Shown here: positions 1-5,931 of the stretch, in pieces | How positions within the stretch are numbered: position 1 is the first letter of the stretch | Layout: every line of letters starts with the position of its first letter | Assembly (NCBI GenBank): GCA_016342385.1 | Contig: JAEINM010000203.1 | Span: 1-7,297, forward strand | Origin: Spirochaetaceae bacterium | GTDB lineage: Bacteria > Spirochaetota > Spirochaetia > DSM-2461 | DNA: 7,297 nucleotides | Reading direction: 5' to 3' | Translations under genes and position numbers: made by a program | The notes under the pieces: generated by a model | The model's database searches: none | What the model was told of the DNA's origin: nothing | Seen by the model: the letters and a program-made list of their open reading frames with translations, nothing else

Positions 1-425
1 ACAGGTCTATGATTTACGAAAAAATTACAGTTAATCTTCTCAACTCTGATAATGATTTTAATAAGCTGAAGCTTCATTTGAACCGCGTTTACGATGAAGG
101 GTATCTTTCGAAAGAGAAATGGATTAACTACACAGTATTTAATTATATAAGAGAAGCAGAAAAATTAGCTGCTACATCGGGATGGCTTGAAGCCTATGAA
201 TTTGTTAAAATGGCACCGGCTGATATAAAAAACCAAAGAAAATATATTCAGCTCCTCGACAGCTGCCGGGGAAATTATATAGTCACCATTCACAATAGAT
301 TTGCCGATTTATTCAATAGCGGTCAATATCAGGAAGCTGAACAGATACTTGCTGAAGGGCTGAATGTGATTCCCGGAGACAGGACATTAAATTCAGATCT
401 TCAAATGATAAGAAATAAAAAATAG
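1..425 (+). CDS. TPR-like hypothetical protein, 3' part (5' end probably outside the window)
   Basis: I do not recognise this gene. The reading frame is open from the window edge (first full codon at base 3). The first ATG, at base 9, has no usable ribosome binding site, so I treat the gene as 5'-truncated; at least 138 residues are visible. The protein is mostly helical and soluble, with no signal peptide or membrane segment in the visible part. Counting from the ATG, two helix-turn-helix units resemble tetratricopeptide repeats: about residues 43-75 (NYIREAEKLAATSGWLEAYE) and about 92-127 (FNSGQYQEAEQILAEGLNV, then a P-G-D turn). The second has the usual small-residue and hydrophobic pattern of a TPR. 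TPRs bind proteins or scaffold complexes. It lies just before the flagellar operon on the same strand, but a likely promoter separates them, so a flagellar role is only a guess. Confidence 0.6.
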   Translation, partial: RSMIYEKITVNLLNSDNDFNKLKLHLNRVYDEGYLSKEKWINYTVFNYIREAEKLAATSGWLEAYEFVKMAPADIKNQRKYIQLLDSCRGNYIVTIHNRFADLFNSGQYQEAEQILAEGLNVIPGDRTLNSDLQMIRNKK

Positions 426-435
426 CTCTTTACCC

Positions 436-463
436 CTAAGTTCATTTTTAAGAATACCGATAA
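436..463 (+). promoter_or_regulatory. sigma-28 (FliA/SigD) type flagellar promoter upstream of flgN
   Basis: The gap before flgN contains CTAAG (436-440), 16 bases, then CCGATAA (457-463). The Bacillus SigD consensus is CTAAA-N16-CCGATAT, and the enteric one is TAAA-N15-GCCGATAA. This site therefore has one mismatch in the -35 element, exact spacing, and a near-perfect -10 (ACCGATAA against GCCGATAA). Initiation would fall near base 470, leaving a leader of about 19 bases that just contains the flgN ribosome binding site. The placement ahead of late (filament-stage) genes fits class III flagellar control. It is a pattern match with a biologically sensible position; no transcription start is known to me. 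Confidence 0.72.
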
Positions 464-471
464 TCATAAAG

Positions 472-477
472 AAGGAG
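472..477 (+). promoter_or_regulatory. ribosome binding site of flgN
   Basis: AAGGAG lies 11 bases before the ATG at 489. The spacing is slightly long, but this is the only strong Shine-Dalgarno match in the gap, and there is no better start codon between it and the ATG. Confidence 0.7.
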
Positions 478-488
478 TCTCCCGATTT

Positions 489-992
489 ATGGTATTGCTT
501 GAAGTTGAAGAAAAATTAAAAAAAATAATGACCTGTGAAATCTCCTTGTTTGCTCAGTATAAAGAGGAGTTTTCGAAAATGAAAAAATTTATTCTGGAAA
601 AAGAATGGATTTTCCTTCAAAGAGCATTCGAGAATGTTCAGCAAGTCTCAGATAAAATTGAAAAGACAGATTCAGAAAGAGACAATTTGTATGAAGAATT
701 ATGTTCGTTGACAGGTTCTGACAAAAACGATTCATTTTATACTGTAATCAGTAAGATCCACAAAAACACCAATAATGAAATGACAGACATTTATAGGATA
801 GTGAAACATGAAGCATGTAGTATAAAAGTGCTGAATGAGGGATTTAACCGATTTCTACAATCTAGAAAAAACGTGATCAATGAAATTATGGAAGAACTGA
901 TTCCCGATAGAAAGGGAACAATATATAACAGGAAAGGATTTTCCTCTCATGATGGCAGCAGTTCATCATTGATAGTAAATAGACATCTCTAG
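489..992 (+). CDS. flgN: FlgN-family export chaperone for FlgK and FlgL
   Basis: FlgN is a small cytoplasmic chaperone that binds the C-terminal helices of the hook-filament junction proteins FlgK and FlgL and brings them to the flagellar type III export gate. The 167-residue product has the usual family size and is almost entirely charged amphipathic helix, consistent with a coiled-coil bundle. The C-terminal Y-N-R-K-G at residues 146-150, after a long helix, matches the short Y..+G motif near the end of many FlgN proteins. The tail (about 151-167) is Ser-rich and probably disordered. The family is poorly conserved, so the call rests on size, helical pattern, this tail motif and position directly before flgK. 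It is the first gene after the sigma-28 type promoter, and its stop codon overlaps the flgK ribosome binding site. Confidence 0.8.
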   Translation: MVLLEVEEKLKKIMTCEISLFAQYKEEFSKMKKFILEKEWIFLQRAFENVQQVSDKIEKTDSERDNLYEELCSLTGSDKNDSFYTVISKIHKNTNNEMTDIYRIVKHEACSIKVLNEGFNRFLQSRKNVINEIMEELIPDRKGTIYNRKGFSSHDGSSSSLIVNRHL

Positions 993-998
993 GAGGAG
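991..998 (+). promoter_or_regulatory. strong ribosome binding site of flgK overlapping the flgN stop codon
   Basis: AGGAGGAG begins inside the flgN TAG stop (990-992) and ends three bases before the flgK ATG at 1002. The tandem GGA is a near-ideal Shine-Dalgarno sequence and ties flgK initiation to ribosomes finishing flgN. Confidence 0.75.
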
Positions 999-1001
999 TT
1001 T

Positions 1002-2873
1002 ATGGCATCAACATTTAGTGGAATAGAAATAGGAAAAAGAAGCCTTCAGGCTCATACAACAGCTCTTACAACTGTCGGACATAACCTGTCCAATGCCTCA
1101 ACAGAGGGTTATAGTCGGCAGAGAGTTAATATGTCTCCGACTGATCCTCTCTACAGACCCGAAATGAATCGCGAGGAACGTCCCGGCCAGATCGGCCAGG
1201 GTGTAGGAGTCGTTTCAATCGAGCGTATTAGAGATAATCTTTTACAGAATAGAGTTCTCGCACAGGGAGATGAAGCCGGTTACTGGAATACCCGTGATGA
1301 ATATATCATGATGGTAGAACAGGTTTATAATGAACCTTCTGATCTTTCTGTTCGTGGTCTTATGGATAAATTTTGGGAAGGTTGGCAGGAACTCTCCATC
1401 CACCCGGAAGATGATGCCTCAAGACAGGCCGTTTTACAGAGAGGGCAGGGATTAATCGATGGAATAAATAATCGTTATGGAAGATTAAAAGAGATCAGAA
1501 CAATGATCAATGATGATATCCGGGTGTCCGTCGGGCAGGTCAATGGAATGTTAAATGATATAAGCGAATTGAATATACAGATAGAAAAATCAGAGGCTCT
1601 TGGCGATAATCCCAATGATTTACTCGATAAGCGGGATTTGCTTGTTGAGAAGCTGTCGGGATATATGAATATTACAGTCGACAATAGGGATCCGGACGAA
1701 TTCCAAATTCATACTTCCGGCATGCATCTCATCCAGGGGAAGCAGGTACACTATTTGGATACTGTTCCCAATCGGGATAATGAAAGTTATCTGGATATAG
1801 TTTGGGAATCCGGTGGAGCATATGCTGATTTAAAAAACGGAAAACTGTCTTCACTGCTTGAATTAAGGGATACGGATCTGAGAGGAGAAATCCAGAAGCT
1901 TGATATGATGACTATCAATTTTACAGATATGGTCAATGAAATTCACAGTAGTGCCTGGGGTAAAAATGGTGAAACAGGAGTTGATCTCTTTCAGGAATAT
2001 CAGTTTATCAACAATATCAATGGAAATTATGATAGAAATGGTGATGGTGAATTCGACTCTTCCTATGTTTTTCGCATGACAGGAACAAATCAATTAGATC
2101 CTAAACAACAGACCGGATTAGCGGGGATTTTGACTCTTTCCGGCCCTGCAGGGAATATGGATATAGAATATTTTCCCGCAGATACAGTTGAAGATATTGT
2201 CAAACGTATCAATAACTCCAGTTCCGAAGTTGTGGCCCGTCTCGACAGAAATAACAATCTCATACTAAAAGCATCACCCGCTGCTGCCATTGAAAATCCA
2301 GATTTTGTTATCAGACATGTAGAAGATTCAGGACAATTTCTCGTCGGATATGCGGGAATCCTGGGAAATAGCGGGGCAGATGGTGCTTATACATGGAATC
2401 AGCCAGATGCTGTAAATGTATTAAATGGAGCAGATTATGCTATAGCACCCTTGTCCCATCCTGCTGGTTGGATCGAAATTAATTCAGAAGTTAAAAAAGA
2501 TCCTTCCATGCTGGCATCTGGTTTTGGTATTAATGGCCGGCCGGCAGAGTCCGGTGATGGTTCAGCCGCATTGGCTATTGCCCAATTGAGGAATCAGCCG
2601 GTGATGGTGGGGAAACTGACTAGTTTTGATGATTATTTTGCCGATACTGTTGCTGAGATCGGATTAAAAGGTGAAGTCGCCGGTAGATCTAATGAAGCTC
2701 AGCAGCTTGTTATGAAAGATTTAAAAGATCTCCAGTCATCAGTGTCGGGTGTAAATCTAGATGAAGAGATGGCGGATATGATTAAATTTCAGCATGGATA
2801 TGCCGCTGCTGCCAGATTTGTTTCAGAAATAGATAAGATGCTTGATACCATTATCAATAGGATGGGAGTGTAA
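1002..2873 (+). CDS. flgK: flagellar hook-associated protein 1 (FlgK, hook-filament junction)
   Basis: FlgK forms the first junction ring between the flagellar hook and filament; in spirochaetes this lies in the periplasm. The N-terminal rod/hook domain is clear: residues 1-50 carry the family signature NLSNASTEGYSRQRV (29-43), and residues 85-230 are the long helical region with FWEGWQELS. The C-terminal domain (about 580-623, DEEMADMIKFQHGYAAAARF onwards) is the matching D0 helix. At 623 residues it is longer than the roughly 500-550 of the Bacillus and enteric proteins. The extra length is in the middle: a D-x-N-x-D-G-x-F-D calcium-loop-like stretch at 344-352, then a flagellin hook-IN-like segment at about 394-424. 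There is no signal peptide, as expected for a flagellar type III substrate. It lies 9 bases after flgN and 4 bases before flgL. Confidence 0.97.
   Translation: MASTFSGIEIGKRSLQAHTTALTTVGHNLSNASTEGYSRQRVNMSPTDPLYRPEMNREERPGQIGQGVGVVSIERIRDNLLQNRVLAQGDEAGYWNTRDEYIMMVEQVYNEPSDLSVRGLMDKFWEGWQELSIHPEDDASRQAVLQRGQGLIDGINNRYGRLKEIRTMINDDIRVSVGQVNGMLNDISELNIQIEKSEALGDNPNDLLDKRDLLVEKLSGYMNITVDNRDPDEFQIHTSGMHLIQGKQVHYLDTVPNRDNESYLDIVWESGGAYADLKNGKLSSLLELRDTDLRGEIQKLDMMTINFTDMVNEIHSSAWGKNGETGVDLFQEYQFINNINGNYDRNGDGEFDSSYVFRMTGTNQLDPKQQTGLAGILTLSGPAGNMDIEYFPADTVEDIVKRINNSSSEVVARLDRNNNLILKASPAAAIENPDFVIRHVEDSGQFLVGYAGILGNSGADGAYTWNQPDAVNVLNGADYAIAPLSHPAGWIEINSEVKKDPSMLASGFGINGRPAESGDGSAALAIAQLRNQPVMVGKLTSFDDYFADTVAEIGLKGEVAGRSNEAQQLVMKDLKDLQSSVSGVNLDEEMADMIKFQHGYAAAARFVSEIDKMLDTIINRMGV
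2031..2066 (+). other. EF-hand-like calcium-binding loop within FlgK
   Basis: Residues 344-355 of FlgK read D-R-N-G-D-G-E-F-D-S-S-Y. Acidic or amide residues at loop positions 1, 3 and 5, Gly at 6 and a hydrophobic residue at 8 match the EF-hand or dockerin-type calcium loop. The usual Glu/Asp at position 12 is Tyr, while Asp sits at position 9. Calcium binding is an inference from the pattern alone; no flanking helix pair typical of a full EF-hand is obvious. Confidence 0.45.
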
Positions 2874-2877
2874 ATAG

Positions 2878-4125
2878 ATGAGAAGAATCAGTACAGAGAT
2901 GCCTGCAAATGATATGAGGTTCAGTATGAAGAACCGTGACTTCAGATTATCTGAAGTTCAAAAAAGCATAGGAAGCCAGTCCAGGTTAAACAGCCTCAGA
3001 GATGATCCAATAGCAGCTTCCCGTTCAACCCGGCTGCAATCATCAACATTTCGCATGAACCGATATGAAACAAATATTCAATATGCCCGGGGACAATATG
3101 CTGTTACTGAAGGATATCTTGACGAGTCGGTCGGAATCATGCAGAGAATCCGGGAACTGGCTGTTCAGGGTGGCCATGGTACATATGCCAAAGAGGATTT
3201 ATCAATGATGGCAGTCGAAGTCAATGAACTGCTCAAAGAACTGGTGTCCGTTGGCAATGCTGTTGATGGTGAGAGTAAATCTCTGTTCGGAGGAGATATA
3301 ACCGGTAGTGAGCCTTTTAGGGCATCAGAATCAAGAGTTTCAGGCATAAATGGAACAGTTATAACCTCTGTTCTCTACAACGGCTCCATTGGTGAAAAAC
3401 AAGCGGAAATTTCCGAAGGTACTACTGTATCTGTTAATCTCCCGGGAAATAAAGTTTTCTGGGCTGAACAACAGCAGATTTTTTCTTCTGTCAGTGCCGC
3501 TGGATTTTCTGTTGAAAAGGATTCGCAGATTTCTATAGATAATGTCACTATAGATTTAAAAGCCGGGGACTCGGGCCAGGATGTCATTACTAAAATTAAT
3601 GCCAGTGATGCTTCTGTAAAGGGTTCAATGGATCCTGTCACCAATTCTATTGTTCTTACTACAACAGAACCACATCAGGTGTGGTTAGATGAAAAACCCG
3701 GGAATACAGTACTTAAGGATCTTGGTCTATTATCAGATACGGGAAGCAGACCTCCGGCTAATCTGAATAGTGATGTAAAAATCTCAGGTGGATCACTTTT
3801 TGATATGGTCATACAACTCCGTGATAATCTGTTAAAAGGTGATCATGAGTCTATTGGCGGTTCAGGAATAAAAGGGATAGATAAGGCTTTAAATAATCTG
3901 ATGACCAATGTTTCGAAATTGGGAGCAATGGATAATAGAATCGGTATGACTTCACAACGGATGGCAGTGGAAATTGAAGAAAATACAAGAATTAATTCAC
4001 AGGCTGTTGATCTGGATATGACAGAAGCTGCACTGGAATTAAAAATGCTGGAATTGACACAAAAATCTTCTTACTCTGCAGCATCAAAGATTCTTCAGCC
4101 CAAATTAATGGATTTTTTAAGGTAA
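2878..4125 (+). CDS. flgL: flagellar hook-associated protein 3 (FlgL, hook-filament junction)
   Basis: FlgL forms the second junction ring, between FlgK and the flagellin filament, and is exported by the flagellar type III system with FlgN as chaperone. The flagellin-like N-terminal D0/D1 region is seen at residues 1-130: M-R-R-I-S-T-E-M, then SIGSQSRLNSLRDDPIAASR (31-50), the family's SGk+i...sDDP motif. The C-terminal helix (about 370-415) has LDMTEAALELKMLELTQKSS and SAASKILQPKLMDFL, matching the usual FlgL end. The middle contains a hook-IN-like segment (about 216-285). At 415 residues it is larger than the roughly 300 typical of Bacillus and enteric FlgL, the extra being the surface-exposed middle domain. 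The start lies 4 bases after the flgK stop, with GGGAG at 2864-2868 as ribosome binding site. Confidence 0.95.
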   Translation: MRRISTEMPANDMRFSMKNRDFRLSEVQKSIGSQSRLNSLRDDPIAASRSTRLQSSTFRMNRYETNIQYARGQYAVTEGYLDESVGIMQRIRELAVQGGHGTYAKEDLSMMAVEVNELLKELVSVGNAVDGESKSLFGGDITGSEPFRASESRVSGINGTVITSVLYNGSIGEKQAEISEGTTVSVNLPGNKVFWAEQQQIFSSVSAAGFSVEKDSQISIDNVTIDLKAGDSGQDVITKINASDASVKGSMDPVTNSIVLTTTEPHQVWLDEKPGNTVLKDLGLLSDTGSRPPANLNSDVKISGGSLFDMVIQLRDNLLKGDHESIGGSGIKGIDKALNNLMTNVSKLGAMDNRIGMTSQRMAVEIEENTRINSQAVDLDMTEAALELKMLELTQKSSYSAASKILQPKLMDFLR

Positions 4126-4129
4126 AATA

Positions 4130-4585
4130 ATGGAAATAAAAACTAAGGCCTATGGTGCAATTGATATAAATGATAAACAGATTATTCAATTCCCCAATGG
4201 ATTATTCGGATTTGAAAGTTTAAGGGAATTTGCTCTTCTGGATGCAGAACAGCAGCCGTTTTTCTGGCTCCAGTCGATTGAAGTGGAACAGATCGCTTTT
4301 ATACTTATAAATCCAATGATATTCAGATCAGATTACAATCCTTCAATTGCAGAAGGGGAGCTGGATGTCATTGATCTAAAAGATTACGATGATGAAAACT
4401 CACTTCTTTTCTCTATAGTGACAATTCCCGCAGATCAGAGTCGTATGACAGCCAATCTTCAGGGACCTGTAATCATTAATAAAGAAACCAAAATAGGTCG
4501 TCAGTTTATTTCGACAAGTTCTGAATGGAAAGTCAGGCACAATATTATTGAAGAGCTAGCATCTGAAAGGAATAATTCATGCTGA
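4130..4585 (+). CDS. fliW: flagellar assembly factor FliW (CsrA antagonist)
   Basis: FliW is a small cytoplasmic protein that binds either flagellin or CsrA. When unassembled flagellin has been used up, FliW is released, sequesters CsrA and so lifts its block on flagellin translation. The 151-residue product has the usual family length and all family landmarks: FPNGLFGFE (21-29), FFWLQS (44-49), an N-P at 61-62, T-A-N-L-Q-G-P-V-I-I-N (107-117), G-R-Q (123-125) and R-H (136-137). It follows flgL after 4 bases, with only a weak AAGG (4119-4122) as ribosome binding site, so translation is probably helped by ribosomes leaving flgL. Its last 7 bases overlap the start of csrA, its regulatory target. 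Confidence 0.95.
   Translation: MEIKTKAYGAIDINDKQIIQFPNGLFGFESLREFALLDAEQQPFFWLQSIEVEQIAFILINPMIFRSDYNPSIAEGELDVIDLKDYDDENSLLFSIVTIPADQSRMTANLQGPVIINKETKIGRQFISTSSEWKVRHNIIEELASERNNSC
4566..4572 (+). promoter_or_regulatory. ribosome binding site of csrA inside fliW
   Basis: AAAGGAA lies 6 bases before the csrA ATG at 4579 and within the last codons of fliW. It supports the ATG that overlaps the fliW stop codon and suggests translational coupling. The GGA core is also the kind of element CsrA recognises, but a single GGA without a clear hairpin is not evidence of autoregulation. Confidence 0.55.
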
Positions 4586-4812
4586 TATTATCCCGGAAAA
4601 AAGATGAAAGTATAATAATTGGAGATAATATAGAGATCTCAATTGTAGATATTAAAGGCGATCATGTTAAATTGGGGATCGAAGCTCCGAGAACTGTAAA
4701 AGTCTACCGACAGGAAGTTTACGAAGCCATACTCAGGGAAAATGAAGCAGCAGTAAATTCAGTTACTCAATTCAAACTCCCGGAATTACCGATAAAAAAA
4801 GAAAATACCTAG
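4579..4812 (+). CDS. csrA: CsrA/RsmA-type RNA-binding translational regulator
   Basis: CsrA is a dimeric RNA-binding protein that grips GGA motifs in mRNA leaders and usually blocks ribosome access; with FliW nearby, flagellin mRNA is the expected main target. The 77-residue product starts MLILSRKKDESIIIGD and keeps the RNA-contact residues L4, R6 and R44, the V-K-L-G-I-E-A-P segment (30-37) and the final helix. It extends past the roughly 61-residue enteric form, like the 74-residue Bacillus protein. Asn55, the position in Bacillus CsrA where change disrupts FliW control, is present. Position 43 is Tyr instead of the enteric His. The gene overlaps fliW by 7 bases and ends the operon, 14 bases from the convergent HD-GYP gene. 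Confidence 0.96.
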   Translation: MLILSRKKDESIIIGDNIEISIVDIKGDHVKLGIEAPRTVKVYRQEVYEAILRENEAAVNSVTQFKLPELPIKKENT

Positions 4813-4835
4813 AAATAATTTTTTAGTTATTTTTT
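4813..4835. terminator. weak candidate bidirectional terminator between convergent genes
   Basis: AAATAA (4813-4818) and TTATTT (4827-4832) can pair as a 6-bp stem around an 8-base loop. T residues continue to 4835 on the + strand, and on the - strand a T-rich stretch (complement of 4791-4805) follows. The stem is entirely A-T and reaches into the HD-GYP stop codon, so it would be weak. The position between two converging operons is the main reason to propose it. Confidence 0.28.
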
Positions 4836-5927
4836 GCCTTCATCAGTCAAATCTGAAAATATTTTATCAAAATGCTCATCATTTCTTTGAAAGCATTTGA
4901 TAAGATCCGGATCAAAATGTGTGCCGGAGAGATTGACAATGATCTCTTTTGTTTTTTCATGAGAAAAGGATTCCTTGTAACTTCTCTTCATCCTCAGAGC
5001 ATCATATACATCAGCCAGGGCAACAATTCTGGCACATAAAGGAATCATCTGATTTGCCATTCCAAAAGGGTATCCGGAACCATCCCATTTCTCATGGTGA
5101 GATAGTGCTATTTGCTTAGCCATTGGATTGGGATACGTACTGAGAATATAAGCCCCGTTCTTTGTATGTTCATTCATGACATCTCTTTCCCATATTTCAA
5201 GAGAACCTGATTTATTTAGTATGTCGTCTGGCGTTCCTATTTTACCTACATCATGCATAGCGGCTAGAAAACCTATATCTTCGATAAAATCTTCATCAAT
5301 TTCAGGATATTCAATTTTATCTATCAAATCTTCAGCTATAAACTTTGAATAGCGGTTTACTCGTTCGATATGATTACCAGTATCATTATCTTTTAACTTA
5401 GAAGCTTCAAGAAGGCTTGAAAACATATTTCTGAGCATTTCCCTATACTCATCGGTGATAATATCAAGAATACCTGTAAAATTGTGTGGTGTGCCGTCAT
5501 CGTTCAGATCAAGAGGTGTTATCATAAGGTTGGCAACATCGCTTCTCCGTCTTCTATTTTTGGAAGTGACACGACCCTGCCATGTGTATCCGGAATTATC
5601 CTGAGTTAGGCTATTGTAAATATTTTTCAATTTTTCAATATCTTTTAAATTGCTAAAATAATCAGTCAAATGGGAAAACTTTCTTTCAGTTTCACTATCA
5701 AAATATTGATTAAATGAGCTATTAAACCATATAACCTTTAAACTATTATCCAGTATCATCGTAGGGATAGGAACATTCTTATAGCGATTTCTCCAACTCA
5801 ATATTTGAAGAGTATTGACTAATCCCTCATCTGATCCCTCTTTATATTCGTTGAGTTCTTCGGGTTCTTCGTATTCCGGATTATAGATTTCAGATAAATT
5901 TTCTTCAGATTTTTTTGAAAATTCCAT
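4827..5927 (-). CDS. PAS plus HD-GYP domain protein, predicted cyclic-di-GMP phosphodiesterase
   Basis: HD-GYP enzymes hydrolyse the second messenger c-di-GMP, affecting motility and attachment. Numbering from the preferred start (366 residues), the protein has a strongly acidic N-terminal stretch (about 8-36), a PAS-like sensor domain (about 50-160) and a C-terminal HD-GYP domain (about 165-353). The active-site set is complete: H186 in GNHIERV, the H-D pair at 225-226 followed by V-G-K-I-G, H254 in EHTKNG, HHEKWDGSGYP (277-287) and D306 in ALADVYDAL. No membrane segment or signal peptide is seen, so it is cytoplasmic. I chose the ATG at 5927 because GGAGAG lies 7 bases further upstream of its spacer, ending 7-9 bases before it, and tsaB stops 4 bases before it. 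An upstream GTG (5963) would add 12 residues and overlap tsaB by 32 bases. The ligand of the PAS domain cannot be told. Confidence 0.92.
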   Translation of the reverse strand: MEFSKKSEENLSEIYNPEYEEPEELNEYKEGSDEGLVNTLQILSWRNRYKNVPIPTMILDNSLKVIWFNSSFNQYFDSETERKFSHLTDYFSNLKDIEKLKNIYNSLTQDNSGYTWQGRVTSKNRRRRSDVANLMITPLDLNDDGTPHNFTGILDIITDEYREMLRNMFSSLLEASKLKDNDTGNHIERVNRYSKFIAEDLIDKIEYPEIDEDFIEDIGFLAAMHDVGKIGTPDDILNKSGSLEIWERDVMNEHTKNGAYILSTYPNPMAKQIALSHHEKWDGSGYPFGMANQMIPLCARIVALADVYDALRMKRSYKESFSHEKTKEIIVNLSGTHFDPDLIKCFQRNDEHFDKIFSDLTDEGKK

Positions 5928-5931
5928 TACA

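Noticed and set aside
474..483. Small hairpin around the flgN ribosome binding site (GGA/TCC with a 3-base loop) as a CsrA-binding leader element
   Set aside because: A three-pair stem is too weak, and the GGA would be in the stem and not in the loop as CsrA prefers.
1602..1609. GGCGATAA inside flgK as an internal sigma-28 promoter
   Set aside because: Only a poor TAGA-like -35 lies at about the right distance, it is deep inside coding sequence, and no gene start follows nearby.
1475..2290. Open frames on the - strand opposite flgK
   Set aside because: They are short, have no ribosome binding sites or recognisable domains, and lie opposite an unmistakable flgK.
3165..4189. Open frames on the - strand opposite flgL and the flgL-fliW junction
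   Set aside because: They are low-complexity shadow frames rich in Ser and Leu, opposite a certain flgL.
4789..4795. CCGATAA near the 3' end of csrA as a second sigma-28 -10 element
   Set aside because: The sequence 16 bases upstream does not resemble CTAAA, and no + strand gene follows.
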